Below are positions 36,241 through 49,600 of a stretch of 64,000 nt of DNA, in pieces; positions within the stretch are counted from its first letter, which is position 1, and the number at the start of each line of letters is the position of its first letter. This DNA comes from Rhea pennata (taxonomy: Eukaryota; Chordata; Aves; Rheiformes; Rheidae): NCBI RefSeq assembly GCF_028389875.1, contig NC_084671.1, positions 2,501,501 through 2,565,500 of the forward strand. The letters are read 5' to 3'. The position numbers and the translations under genes were made by a program. The notes under the pieces are model-generated. The model made no database searches. It saw only the letters and a program-made list of their open reading frames with translations, and was not told the origin of the DNA.

Positions 36241-39200
36241 GCGAGGTTGCTCTGGACCAGCAGGTTAAACTGGGGTGGAAGATGTGAGCAGCACAGTTTA
36301 TTCTAACGCACGCTTGCGTATTCGGTGATTAACTTGTCGCTAGAGGTCGGTACTGTCGCATTAATGTACGCGAAATGTTTTCTGCAATAGGATAAAAAGG
36401 GTCTTATTTCAAGGCTGCAGCTGCCCTCATTCGTTACTGCTGCTTATTTGCATAGTTTCAGAGGCTGCTTGCTGAAGTGAATATTAACGCCAGCAAGGTG
36501 CAGCAGAAGGTAGTTGCTTTTGTCTCTTATGCTGATAAAAATGGTTGAGTAATAGTGACCAAATTTACTTCTTTTTTTTTTTTTTGGCTCCGTTAGCTAA
36601 TGTTTGTCTTAAAGGTGTGAAAATGCGGAACCGAATGCTTGCTTCCCACATGTGTCAAATGTTTCCAGTGTAGCCCAGATGTTTTCCAGTAAAGTACGTG
36701 TAGATGATACTAGTGCTTTTCAGCTTGTTCTTCTCTGCTTACAGATTCCTAAGGCACGGACAGCTGGAGAGCCGAGAGCTCTGTGGGGTTGTCCCAGGTT
36801 ATGACGCTGCTGCTCAGGCTGACGCGTCTGTAAGTTTTTAGGAAAGTCTAGGTGGCCAAAACGGATTTATCTATTTTCAGACATAGCTGAATATATCCTG
36901 AACTGAACCGGAACACTTGTAGCACACCTACTTCAGCTAGAACTCTGCATCTCTGTGGAAATGTTGTGTTGAGGTGCTGGTTGTCTGTGGTCTCTTCAGT
37001 GCTCACTGGGGAGTACCAGCTGGGAAGGGTGGACACCTCTCCTGCTGTCCTCCACCAGCATCCACGTGAGAGTGCTGCAAGCGCGGGGTAAGCTCTTGGG
37101 GCTGTGCGAGAACCTCACTTGCTGCAGGTCTCTATCCATAGCTTCCATGTTTTCTGTATATTCTTTGAGCTTGGCTAAAGTTTTGTAGCAGCGGCTTGTC
37201 CAGCAGTGTTGAATCATGTCATTACCTCCTGGAGAACAGGGTCCAGCGAGCTGGTGTTTCTGTCCACCAGTGCCTGGGGGCTTTCTCCTCCTTTTATCCC
37301 TCTTCTAATTCTGAAGTTTTCCAGTATGACAAGACTGTGTTTGCTGATTGATTTTTCCCAAGCACACATTGCTCTTGTGTCCAGCCCTCTCAAGGAAAAT
37401 TTTAACCACTCTGGAAGCCATTTTCACAATCTGGAGACCATCTCCCCGGAGAGGGATGGCTCTGCACTTCCGAAAAATTAAGGAAGTGTAGGCTTCTATT
37501 CCGGAGTATGCCTCTTCCCTAGTAATTAATTCATGCCCTGTTCAGACAATTAACATCATTATGGGTCCATCTGGATAGGACATGGGCATTCACACGCCGC
37601 TTCAGGCCTGCGTGTGACTAGAATGCCATAAAGCTGCTGTTTTCAGCCAGCAGACTAGTTTTCTCCCTGGGATTCATGAATCTGAAGAACTCTTGCAGGG
37701 ATTATTGGCATTTTTTTTTAGCCTGTGACAAATGAAATTACAGAAAACATGAACTGAACTTCTATCAGGAGTTTCTTTTGATGGTACAGCCTTGGATCCC
37801 ACTGGGATGGAGAAGCTTCTGCTGCACTTGGGCACTGTGACCAACTGGGTAGCTGATGTCTCCCAGAGATGTCAGTTCTTTTAAACTGACTTTCTGAATC
37901 CAAGCTGGGTAATTCTTGGTCCTCTCCATTTCCTTGGGACTCATTTGGTTCACCTTGCTTAGGCTGCTGGCAACTTCACATGCTGGAAAAGGAAGCAAAG
38001 AGTCCACCACCGACTTCCACCCCCCTCAACACAGCACACAATGTGAGGCTGCTGTGGAAATGACAGTTTAGGGGCAAGACAACTGCTTTCTACGAAATCT
38101 TCCCCCCTTCTGATGGGTTCCAGGGAATAATTGGTGTTTGGCACTGGTGTGTTGCTCAGTGCACTGCGGAAGGGTTCTGGGGTGCGTGTTCTGGAGCAAC
38201 TTCAACTAATCCAGCTGGGAGTGGTGCCCCTAGGGGGTTTCAGTTGTGTTTGTGTGACTGGGTTTGAACCTTTGAAGGATCTACCCTAGAATATGTCTGG
38301 CTATAGGCTGAGATCTTCTCATTCTGCAAGCAAAAAGTGGGGCTTTTCAGCAAACAGAAGGAAGAAGATCGCTTCTGTTCTGTTTCCTCTGAAGGAGCAA
38401 ATTTCACTTTCTGGTATCTTTAATTTTCACGTAGTATGTGCGGGTCTGTAAACATGAGGCTGTTCTGTTCCTCAAATTATTAAAATCTATGGTACTGTAA
38501 TATCTTAATTAACTGACTTGCTTACATGTTTACAAAGCTGTTTCTTTGGATATAAAACAGCTGCTAATGTCAGTAATTCAGAAATAGAAACGCGAGATGC
38601 CAGCTACGCTCTTGTCAGCTGCGCCAATGCTTGAACGTAACTGGCCGCTTCAGATTGAGGTAGGTGACGTAACTGCGTTGTAGCATCCTAGGTGCAATGG
38701 TCTACCTATAGCAATTGCTGAAAAATATCTCAAATATCACTTAGATGTTTATGGAAAATTGATTGACCTGCTTAATACTGCAGATTTAGGGCCATTTTTT
38801 GTTCGTTCTGGCTCGTTTGGGCTGCTGGCAGGGCTGGGGCGAGCTCGCCTCTCCTTGTTGCTGCCCTTCATCTCCCACCCAGGGCCGCGTGGGCTTGTGG
38901 CACCGGCACGCGAAGGGGCTCGGCAAGCAGCGTGCCGGTGCTCCTGCGGGGAGGCCGCCAGCTTGGAAAGCAAAGGTAGAAGCAGTGTTTTGGTGAAAAG
39001 CTGCTGCTTTTATTCTCAGGCTAGGCGAGAACAGCACTATCAGTTCACACAGTGATGTTGGACAAACAGCCAGACGTAGTCACTTGAGCAAAGGGAAATA
39101 CTTCAGAAATAAATGTGAAGACATCGTTGATAAGAGTATGTAACATAGAGCCAAGGAATGTTTTCTTACAGACAATCTTTGGTTTTTGTCACTTATATTT

Positions 39201-39820
39201 TTGTATATTTATACACTTACGTCTATTTTATAGAACAGCAGAGAACAAATCAACTCGATCTGTTGGTCAGGAACTAACACAAGTTGCCGAACTTGGGGTG
39301 AGCTTCGTTTAGGAGTGCGCCCTACCTTGAATACGAGGTTAACATAAAACCTCCCTTGGGACACAATAAGCAATCAAAATTTCTTATAAAAGGAGCTTCC
39401 AAAAGCAGATTTTCCAGGCTCTGTGTATAAAACTCGGTTAAAATAGCTGTTATTGAGGCTAGAGTTGATAACTCAGTGTATGAAATCTGCCATAAATGAT
39501 TGATACACAGATGAGAAGCTGAGTGAAAAGCGAAGGGAAGGTGTGGGATTGCAAGGCTTCATTTAAATACAAAGGCTATTTATTTATATTGATTTATTTT
39601 TATGCCAATAGGTTCTGACATAAATGTAGTGATATATAACGTATTGACGATAATGTCAAGATTATTCTAAAGCTGACTCAAGGAAAAATATCTCGTTGTC
39701 AGTGTTGAAATAAATGATTTATCCCGCTGAAAGGGAAAGCCTGTGAAAATATGGTCCAAATAACCTCTTTCCTCAAACCCTATAAAATGGCTCTTAAAAT
39801 GGCTTTGCGTATTCCTAGTG
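36241..39820. other. AT-rich non-coding DNA, no gene recognised
   Basis: Open frames are short on both strands. A GC-richer patch lies at about 38800-38960. AT-rich stretches with TTATTTATTTATATTG-like sequence lie at 39540-39730. No repeat family was recognised. Confidence 0.4.
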
Positions 39821-40120
39821 AGTCACGGCAGGGGTGACCCGGGTCTGCGGGCTGCGTCCTGACCCGCCTGGGGACTCGAGCCGCGGTAGCGGTCCGTGAG
39901 CAGGACCCGCGGCGTCTCCAGCCGCGCGCTGGAGGAGAGGCCGAGGCTCTTCGGGCAGACCGGCCGCGCTGCTCCCACGTCCGCCTCCCGCCTGGAGGCG
40001 TCCTAAGCGTGCAGCCGCGGCGCGCTGGCCGTGAGCCCGCTGCCCGCCCGCTCGCCCGCGGGCCCGGGTCCGAGGCACGCTTTGGTACCCGGCGCTGCGC
40101 TGGCGCGTCTGTGCGTTAGC
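39820..40120. other. CpG-rich block
   Basis: About 300 bp with many CpG dinucleotides between AT-rich flanks. No gene start is recognised; the open frames here (for example 39815-40078 on the - strand) reflect GC content. Confidence 0.5.
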
Positions 40121-40586
40121 CGCTTTTTTTCTGAAGTCACGAGGAGCGTGATTTTTTTAGTGTGTTTTGGAGCCAATCTTGCTAAGGGTGGAAGAACTGC
40201 GAGATGCCCTGAGGCGAAAAAACAGGCTGTTCAGTCAAGTTTAATGGGGTTTCACCCTTGCTGTTCCTGTTCTTTACTTTCTGTTCTGAATTTTGCAGGT
40301 CAGATCTCTGGATGTTGACTGAAGCAACGTTATATTCAGGACCAGGTTAAATGATGTTGGCTGTAACCACTGGAAGTTGGTGGAAACTGCATGTCAGCAG
40401 CAGGTTTGCTTTCTCCCTCTGTGCTCACGTCTGGTCCCAGGGATATAACTTCCAGCTGATTTCCTTAGAACCACTTCCTTCAGTCTGCTTTGCCTAGTTG
40501 TTGTTTGCTTTGGTGGTGGTCTGGTGGGATTGTCTTTTGGAGGTTTCTTTGGGTTTTGGGGGTTTTTTGTGTGATTTTGTTTTTTG

Positions 40587-41012
40587 GATCACAGAATGGT
40601 TGAGGTTGGCAGGGACCTGTGGAGATCATCTAGTCCAACCCCCTCTGCTCACGCTTCATCATCTAGAGCATGTTGCACAGGATCACATCCAGGAGGGCTT
40701 TGACTGTCTCCAGAGGAGACTCCACAACCTCTCTGGGCAGCCTGTTCCAGTGCTTGGTCACCCTCACAGTAACGAAGTTCTTCCTCATATTCAGGTGGAA
40801 CTTCCTGTGGTTCAGTTTGTGCCTGCTGCCTCTTGCCCCGTTGCTGGACACCACTGAGAAGAGTCTGGCCCCATCCTCTTGACGCTCAAGATATTTGTAC
40901 ACATTGAAAAACATCCCCTCTCAGCCTTGTCTTCTCCAGGCTGAACAGACCCAGCTCTCTCAGCCGTTCCTCATAGCAGGGATGCTCCAGTCCCCTAATC
41001 ATCTTCATAGCC
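40587..41012 (-). mobile_element. CR1 LINE, 5'-truncated 3' end
   Basis: Sense orientation is the - strand. The + strand begins with GGATCACAGAATGGTTGAGG, the reverse complement of a CR1 3' end (ATTCTGTGATCC). Reading 40914 to 40663 on the - strand encodes the ORF2 C-terminus with [20 protein letters not shown] and a following LPREVVESP. Upstream, the frame carrying ELGLFSLEK runs to a stop, so at least one frameshift separates it from this tail. Only the last part of ORF2 and the short 3' UTR remain, so this is a dead copy. Target-site duplications were not seen. Confidence 0.93.
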
Positions 41013-41500
41013 CAACACGGGGGCACTGAAAAAACCTCTCTGTTGAAAACACTTCAGTTGACTGATGTTCGTTGTAAGTATTAGAGCTTGGCCGTACGAG
41101 AAGCAGCGATGCTGGAGCCGCGAGGGTGGCTGCTGCCCTCTGGATTGGTAAGGTGGCCGTGCTGTAGCCCGTGAGCCACCGATGGTCACAGTGACAGAGA
41201 GTGTGTGTTAAATGAGGGTTTTCCTTGTATGGAATATCTCCTGTTCCTTAGCTTCTGCCTAAATCAGCTAAAGTCTACATTTGCATTTTTTTTTTTTTGC
41301 AAGATTTCCTCCCTTTTTACCCTAAGTGTCTTTGTGGTAAATTATTCTGCGCGTTTATGTATATGGAAATGGTTGTGGCTTATTGCTTGGTGTTGGAGCT
41401 AAGAGGCAGGGCACTTCCTGGGGTTTTGTTTTGAGCCTGCTGCTGGCTGTGCTGCTTTGGAAAAGTCCCTTAGACCCACGGCTGGTAACACCAAGTGTCT
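41013..41500. other. Non-coding DNA after the CR1 copy
   Basis: Mixed composition with a short T run near 41287-41300. No gene or repeat family recognised. Confidence 0.4.
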
Positions 41501-41830
41501 CGAGTCACAGGGCCCCCAGCTGAAGACGGGCCGAGCGGCTGATAAAACCAGTTCGCTCAACGCATCTGCAAATCCCTGCTGCTTGCCTTGGTCTGGGTGC
41601 CCGTAACTTGCGTGCGTGCGTCGTTTTCCAGTTCGGGCCGCGGGCCCCGCTGGTGGGGAGAGCCCGGCCTCGTGCTCGGGCCGGGAGCGGTAGGGACCCC
41701 GGGAAAGCTGCTTGCGGCTCCGGCGCTTTCAGCCCCTCCGGGGGCTCGTTTCTGCTTTGCAGCATTGAGCACAGCAGCCTGCGGCTGGGCCGCTCGCGTG
41801 ATGATTTATCTATACGCTCGTGGCACGTAG
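41500..41830. other. CpG-rich block
   Basis: GC-rich with overlapping open frames on both strands and no recognised product or start context. Confidence 0.45.
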
Positions 41831-43009
41831 GGTACTGTGAGGTTTTAATTGAGGTATGCTAATTGTTTAAAAAGTGTCAAATGCAGGGCGCTCTGCGTAG
41901 ATGCAGGCTTTTTCCCTCTGTGTGAAATTATTTTTCTCATTTTCTTCTACATCTTTTTTTTTTTCCTTGCTTTTTCTTTATACAGGCTGCTGATGTAAAG
42001 GGTTTATTCATGAGGTTAACCTAATTACTGTCTTCAGAAACAAAGCCTGTTTCTACAGTGAATATCCTTTTGAAATCCATCATCTGAATATTGCCTAATA
42101 AAGTTAGCAAATGGCCTCTAAATGAACCAAAATGACTCCGTATCTTGTCTAGCAAAGAATGTGTTGTAGTGGTTTTTTTTGATACTGACAAAAATGTATA
42201 AAATTCTCAATGTATTGCTTTGCTGGTGGATTAATATGTATTTTTTTCTGTCTTGAGATGAAAAACACTGTCTGGATTTAATGCAACGCTTACAAAATTG
42301 CTGATGTGAGTCTGTTAAAGCAATTTTCTGTGCACACTAGAGACTTTACTGGAGACAACTGGAAAGTTCACTTTGAGTAGATCCAATACTTGTGATCGGT
42401 AACTAAACTGTACTCATAGAAGTGAAAGACTCTAAGGCATGGATTTAACTGCCTCCGTATGTTTTCCGTGCTTGACGCAAAGGTGATACGTTTCTCGTGT
42501 AAGCAAAGCCCCTTGGTGTAGCAGGTGCTCTGGGGAGATAATTAAGGAAGATCAATCTGTACTGATTGATTGAGCTCTGACGTGAATACGCCTTCTCTGC
42601 CCCTTGGGGAACGGTGCTGGTCAAGCCTTCGCGGGCTTCTGTTGGTTATGGTCCTGAGCTTTACGGAAATGTTAAAAATTCCTTCAGACGGTGGCTTGTC
42701 TCTGGATTTTTAACTCTGTCCTGGAGTGCAGTCTGACCGCTGCTCTCTATTTTCGTCCTGCAAATGAGCTGCATCCCTCGGCCTGGCCCAGGTGCTGCAG
42801 ACTGCTCCGACTGGAGCTTGATCACTGTATATCTTTGCAACTTGGAAAATATTAGTTTAGAGAGAAACGTTTCAGAAGGCATCCTGAAGAAATACTTTTT
42901 TCTATGGAGTGCAAAAATCCAGTGTTAAGCAGTTAATGCTTGGTGCATTCAAAGTAACGGAAAATGATTTTCCTTCTTAAACAGCGCTCTGGTTTGGAAG
43001 GAGCGTCTG
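41831..43009. other. AT-rich non-coding DNA
   Basis: Rich in TAAT and TTATT-type sequence at 41850-42430. No gene, RNA or repeat recognised. Confidence 0.4.
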
Positions 43010-44710
43010 AATTGAGGGTGCTCTGGGCGTCGCTGCGTGTTGACGGCCTCCGCCTGATCTCCGCTGGCGGCTGCACGCGTGCGGGATGTTCCGCGCCGTC
43101 TCGGCGGTGCGTTTCGGGCCGCCGAGCCGCCCGCCCCGCGCTGCTGCGCCCCTTCGGGTGGGCTTTGTAGCTGTTCTTGTAATCACAAACTTTCTTCTGG
43201 CTCCAGCTGCGCTTACATAAAAAATTGAGCTCACGGAATTTTAGTGCTGAATATTAAAGTTGGCATTTATTTGCAAGAGTCACTTTGGGGTGCCTAATTT
43301 GTCCGCGAGAGCAAGGTTTTCTGCTCAGGCTGCAAAATGGTGCAATAAAAATCAGTGATTGATGTTTATTATCAGATTAAATGGGTTAGCTGTGGGGATC
43401 AAAGCTGTAAATCACCGCGCTCCCCATGCTGTGACTGGCCACCAGAGATCTTTCTAAGTGCCAGCATTTTTTAATGAGATCGTGTATTTTCAAGCCTCTA
43501 ACAGTATCAACTTTTGCGGTTTATTGAAACTGTGTTTAAAACACCAACCTCCCAGGCGTCGAGGTACTGGATGGGTTTTGGAGATTTTTAATTGGGGAAA
43601 ATCTCGACTGCGAAACCATGAATCTGGAGTCCAGTGCTGTAGCAGCTAAAGCAAGACGTTGTCCTCCCGCCCCCAGGACGTTCTTTGCCAGAAAATCACT
43701 TGTTTCACCCGGAGGAGTCAGGAGCGGGGAGGATCCCGCTGCGTGGCGGCGGGACGCGACGGGCGCTCCTTCTAGCCTGCCTGGAAGCACAAAATTGAGT
43801 AAAGTGGTGCTTGACAAAATTGCCGTGCATTCGTACTCGGTGATCTGGCCTTTCGTCACACCCAAAATTTATTTTTTGCCCCCCCTCCAAAACGAGCGAG
43901 GGAAAGCTGCAAGCAGTCCGGCCGAGGGGTCTGCGCGGGGAAGGGGCCTTTGCGCCGCGGGAGCGGCGCCCTTTTTTTTTTTTTTTTTTTTTTTGCTGTA
44001 ATTGCACCTTTACCTGGCAAATCCCCATGGAAAATCATTAAATTTCATAAAAACGTGTCTCATTTTGAGCCCCCGAGGGTAGCAGTTGCATGTAATAGTG
44101 GTAACTGCAGCTTTTAAGCAAATATGTAGGGTTTTTTTAAAAAAAGCAGCTCCATTCATACCGGCAAAAGCTGCTGTGTGGGAGCCTTCAAGAGCAGCCT
44201 GCCCCTCCTATGCAAGCTGTCACCGGAGGGAGAAGAAACCCTGGAGCTACCCCCATAAATTAAAATAATGGGGTCTGGCAGCGCGCAGTAATTTAAAATA
44301 GATTAATCTAACAACCCTTAAGTATGGAATAAATAATAAACATCTTTGCGCACCGGGAATCGTGTTCTGCTTAGCTCTAAACTAGCGTTAATTGCCCCTC
44401 GTGCCGCCGGCGTGCGGGCCAGCAGCTCCGGACCCGCTTGCTGCGCCGGGGAGCGGGTCCCCGCAGCGCGGGTCGCGCGGGGTGAGCGAGCGCCGGCTTT
44501 AGCTCTCCGCCTGCAGACGTCGCCGGGCAAGCGTCCTCGTCGTGCTCCGCTCCGGCAGAACGGGGCCTCAGGCTTTCGGAAACCTCGTGTTCGGGGAGTG
44601 TCAGCAGAGCGACCCGGCGTGGCGGGTGGACGGGGGCCTCGGAGGACGCGCGCGCTCGCTCCGGAGCGGGAGGTCCACGAAGGGCATCCTCCGAGCGGCT
44701 TGCGGTTGTG
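43010..44710. other. Mixed region with CpG-rich blocks and a poly(T) tract
   Basis: CpG-rich blocks lie at about 43010-43180, 43660-43780, 43890-43970 and 44390-44710, separated by AT-rich DNA. A 23-bp T run lies at 43972-43994. Open frames up to 139 codons occur in the 44.3-44.7 kb block but show no domain. Confidence 0.45.
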
Positions 44711-46039
44711 ACAGCTTGATATCCTCCCAGAGATCAAGAAATATCCCCTTCGATGGATTTGTCATCAAAAAGGACTTTTATCAACTCAACATTTTTTTTT
44801 TTTTTTTCATTTTTTCAAAAAACACTACATGTTTTGACTTGCCAGGTAAGTTGGCATGTAAGGTTCTCCATCAGTGATCTTGGGAGAGGCTCTGATGGTA
44901 GCAGCCAGCATTTGGGGTGAGAGAGGGGTTTTGCTCAGGTTCCTTTTGGATATCTGGCTGTTTTCCATCTGAGAGCAAATATTCACTTCTGGCCTGGAAC
45001 TTACATTAAAATTGCTGGGCTGTGCATTCCTCACGGTACTTTCTCTTAGCATTTTTTTTTTATTATTATTATTTTGCTGTTCGTGAACAACGTGAAAAAA
45101 GCCCTTTCATGGATGGTATTTATCCTATGATTTTATGCCAAACACCCTTTTGGTGTGTGAGGGATCCGTGTACTTTGTGTTGCTGCCCCCCTCCCCCTTG
45201 GCTTGCGTTGGGTCCCGCGGAGGTCGTGCCGGGCCCCGCTCGGGCTGCGCCGGGGCCGCTTCCGTGGTGCTCGGCGAAGTTTGGCACGCTCCCTCGGCGG
45301 TCTGCTCGGGAGTCAGCCCTCTCTTTTCTCTCCTGTCGGGCAGGTCTGCACGCAGTGGCGACGGGAACACATGGTACTAACTAATTTATTTGTTTTGAGG
45401 GGTTTATTTCAGCTAAGCTGCTCATCCCCAATGCTGCAGTATTAAAACCTCAGTCTAGGAAGTTACAGTAAGAGGATCAAACTAGTAGGCAGAATTTTTG
45501 CCTTGGCCGCTGATGTGCGTGTCTGTACGCAAATAACAGACTTTTTTCCCTGCCAGATTGGAATTACACTTCCCAACTCTGCTAAAAAAAAACCCAAACA
45601 AACATGGAAATAATTGAAATAATCCATCGTCTCGAAGTAGCGGTCTCCACGAAGCATGTGAGTGGGTTGCTGCTCCTGGCAAGCCGGCGTCGGTGGGGTC
45701 AGGTCCTGGTACCTTTCCTCCTGCGCAGAAAAACGTGCGTATTCACAAAGTGCCACCAAAGAGTAAATCCCCACTGTAGTGCCTGAGGCCTCCATGGGGC
45801 ACGAACGCCTCCGTGGGGCACGAACAAGGATCGTTTCGCAGCTCCTTCCCAAGGCACAGGAGAGGCTGAACCAACCCGCTTCTGCTGCATCTGCCGTCCC
45901 GTTTTACCCATGCCTGTTTGTGGGAGGCCGGCCAAATGTCGCAGGTCTTGGTAACTTTTTTGTGGTAGCACATGGAGAGCAAAGAGCAGACCTGGAAGAG
46001 CGGGCTGGGAAACGTTCAAAGCAAATTCGGTGAAAAGCC
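44711..46039. other. Non-coding DNA with a CpG-rich patch at 45.2 kb
   Basis: A T16 run lies at 44792-44807 and a TTA-repeat stretch at 45052-45073. A CpG-rich patch covers about 45190-45370. No gene recognised. Confidence 0.4.
45788..45825. repeat. Direct repeat, 2 x 19 bp
   Basis: GCCTCCATGGGGCACGAAC is followed at once by the same unit with A changed to G at one position. Confidence 0.85.
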
Positions 46040-46900
46040 ACCGAAATCTTGGAGCCAAGGAACCCGGCGGAGCCCTGGAGTCGTCCCCTCTGGAGCAGGC
46101 AGAGAGCAGCTGCGAGCTGGGTTTGGTTTGCTCGCCCCGAGCGCGCACGGCTCTTTGCTCTCCGCACCCCCTGCCTTCCCTTGGTGCTCTCCACTTCTTC
46201 ACGGGACCGCGAACAGGGTGACCGCGGGAGCAGCGTCGGGCCCCCCCTTTGTGGGCTCTAAAGTGCAGTGACATGTTTCGTTGCAAATTGCTACTAGAGC
46301 TTAATTAGCTATAACCGGATAACGGACGTTTTGACGCGCTGGGAAGCGAGCGCTGTTTTTGTGCTGCGAGAAACGTTTGTGACTAGATATAAAACCTTTG
46401 CTGAAGTAGCGCCCTGCTTCGTCCGTTGGGACCGCGGGCCGCTGGCGCCCCAATTCGGGGCAAACGCGACGTTGCTCCCTGCCCGGGTAGCAGGGCTGAT
46501 CGGTGCTGCCTCTTCGCCAGCGGGTCCCCCTTCCGAAGCGGACTAAAGCCCGGGAAGAGCCTCGCCGCTCTCTGGCGGGACGGGGACCTGCTGGCCCGGG
46601 TGGAGCTGCCCGCGGTGAGCCTCTCCCACGCCGCCGGAGCCGGCGGTCCCCAGCCAGGCTGCAGCTACCGAGCCCCCGGGGAGAGGAAAGCGCTGTCCTG
46701 TCCTGCCTCCCACCGCAGCCGTTTGCTCAGCCTTGATTAAACCGCGCGGAAGTTCCCGTCCTGCATAGCTCGCCTTGCCCCTTAGCGGCGAGGTGGCCAC
46801 CAAATCCCTCGCCGAGAGAGCCGGACGTTTGCTTCCCTTTGGAGCGGGCGCTTCTCTAAGGCGCCGCACAGACACGCGGCCCTTCCGGAGGAAGGTTTGG
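46040..46900. other. CpG-rich block, about 0.85 kb
   Basis: Two CpG-dense stretches (about 46040-46240 and 46390-46880) around a short AT-rich spacer. Open frames of 70-195 codons in several frames have no shared codon logic or domain. It could be an orphan CpG island. Confidence 0.45.
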
Positions 46901-49190
46901 GAGACGAATAGATTTAACGCGGTGGGGTTTTTCGCTTGTTGTTTTGCTTCTGCTGATCAGCATGCGCCGTGGTCCGTTCTCACGGGTGCTGGCGGAGTTT
47001 CATCTGCCCTTCACTCTGCTCCTGACTCCCCGGGGCCGTGGAGGAAGGGCCTAAATGACATCTGTGGATGCCTGTGGTCATCTCAAGAAAACGAGGAGTT
47101 ATTTCATTTCTAGAACACCTTAGTGGCCTTTTCTTTTCTTTTTTCTTATTATCCGTGGTGGTTGTGAGGTTGGATGTAAGCACTGCAGGGAGGTAGAAAT
47201 CAGTGGTCTTTGCTTAAGAGCATTCAGTCTTTGAGGGTCCCTAACTGCATCCTGGTCTGGACCTCACTGAAGCATCTAGGTCAGGTTTGCAATGCCACGT
47301 GTTAAATTAGGTGCCTTTGCCCAGATGTGCCTGGCCCTGTGAGCCTCGCACCCAAACTCTCCTGTGGCCGGTGGTTTTATTTTGATAAAGGCACTTCAGT
47401 AAACGTTTTTTGCAGAAGCAAAATAACAGTAACACCGATCTTTTTTTCTTATGAAGGTTTGTAATACTGCAATCTCTCCTGGGGCTGTTAATACGGTTTA
47501 AAAACAAAACTGAGCTGGATAATAGTATTTAAATTAATCCAAGTACTGCTATTTTAAATGCGAAGTTGCCACTGTTTTTTTTCCAGTATAAATCTACCTG
47601 GCTATTAAAGCTACCATGACTGATGAAGTCCTTATTTTTCAAGGATGCATTAAGGGAACTATGATTGAAAGATGACATAAAAATTATGTGGTGTTACTGC
47701 TGAGATATCTCTGATTATAGCTGCCTTTTTCATCTTTGGGAAATTCCTGTATTTGCTATGTTATTTCCCTGCAAGGATTTGCAAGTATTCAATTAATTTG
47801 GCAGCGTGAGGTTCCGAGAAATAGAAGATATTCACGTGCCAAGAAAAACTGTAAACGTAACCTTACCCGAACTTCATCTTCTGCTTCAGGAACCTTGTTC
47901 CCGTGCTAGGAAATCTGTAACTCAGGGGAAGGACCTAATTCGGGCTCCGTTTGTGGAATTGTTGACCGTAGGCAGAAGGAAGATTATGGCTGTATGTCAC
48001 GCAAGGTAGCTTTAGTTTAGTTTTAGCTAAATTTTCCTTACGTGAAGATTTCCCTCAAATTTTTGTCAGTAGGGTGTTGTAAAATGTGTGTGTGTGGGGG
48101 GGGTTATACCCACATGTGTGCTGTTTGTTAGCTGATTCTGTGGGGTTTTTCCTTTTTTTGAGCCTTCGGATGAGGAACAGCAGCAGGAGGATTTTAGTTT
48201 GTTCAACATGCAAGTGAGGCGGGTTACTCGGATATTTATAAATGGGTTTCTGCCCAACTCTGTTACTTTAACAGCATATTTCAGAAGACCTAAAACAAAT
48301 CACAGGTAAAGGTCAAATTTTGTAATTGAAAAATGAAACACGAGCACAGCCTCTGGTTTACTTTCTACTGCAGAGCGAGACTCACCTCTAACTTCCCAAA
48401 TAGCTCCTAAGAGAGATTATCATTAGTATTTGGCAGTGACTCAACGGGAGTATATGTGTGTGGTGTAAAATGAAATCTTTATTTAACTGCAGAACGCTTG
48501 AATTGGCCAACCTCCTCATTCATGGTAAAAACTCAGATCTATAAAAACAGTATTAAATAAATCCAGTTTTCAGTGCCAAGCATGAATGACAAAGGTCACC
48601 AGTGCAGCTCCTCCTTGGGTGAGCAACCAGAGGGGATACGCTCGCCATCTCGCCTGTCCTTCTCAGATGTTCTGTATTTCTCTCATTTTGGAGCCTGGCT
48701 CCATATGAATCAACACAATGTGGCAAAAAATGTGGAGGGCAACTAGAGGTTTACGGCCAACAGAAGGCTGAAACATCTTGCGTTGGCTTTGCATGAGAGA
48801 AATCGTAACCCAGAGCCGTGCCTTTTGCTTTATGGGAGCACACCTTACTGTGGTCTCTATTTAAAGTCACTGCTGTTAAACAGCTCCTTTAATATGCTTC
48901 CTGCTTTGTACAGACGTGCGTTACCGATATTTTATTAGCCTGTTGATTAGGAAATGGTCCAAGGGCAATTCCCTTTGGACTTTAGCCCAGTGTTTTAAGT
49001 CTCATGGTTCTTCCCATGATGGTGTTTACAAAACTTCTTGGTGCTTGATTTTAATAGATAGCTATGCATCCCGCTGTGTGGGTGGGGAGGAAGATGGTCA
49101 CGGAAATGCTGGGGCTAGAGAACAGGAGGAAATGTTCTGTGTGTGCTCTTGATGCTGGGGGCTGGTGTCCACCCTGCCCACTGGAGAAGC
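46901..49190. other. AT-rich non-coding DNA
   Basis: Includes a GT/G run at 48085-48103 and AT-rich stretches (47480-47800, 48280-48600) with TAAT-type homeodomain core sites. No gene recognised. Confidence 0.4.
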
Positions 49191-49600
49191 TTTGCAAGTT
49201 CTCCGCCGGGGAGGCCCTGCGGTTATCTGAGCTGGCGGTGCGCCACGTGCGCGGCTGCGGAAGGGCCTTCGTAGACTGGAGCAGCCGTTCGACTTGCGCG
49301 TAGGGCTGACCGGACCCGTGCGGCAGCCTTGGTAAAACAACGCGAAGAAGCCAGCTCCTGACTCCTGCACCCGGGCGTGCCGCGCTCCTGGGAGGTCTCG
49401 CTACGAGCCGAGAGTGCTCAGTAGCACCGACTCCGGTAGGATCATGCTCACGCCTGTGTGAAAAGGCGCGTGTAGCATGCAAGAAATTACGTGCTATTTG
49501 GTTGTAACGCGCCAGCCTTGCGGCTCGAGCCGGCCGGCACGGCTCTGTGCACCCTGCCTGATCTCTGAACCCGGCGCTCGTGGAAACGAGGAGCAGACCT
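49190..49600. other. CpG-rich block
   Basis: CpG-dense DNA with open frames on both strands (for example 49051-49482 on the - strand) that look compositional. A 13-bp near-duplicate (AGACCTTAGTCCG) lies at 49595-49620. Confidence 0.4.
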
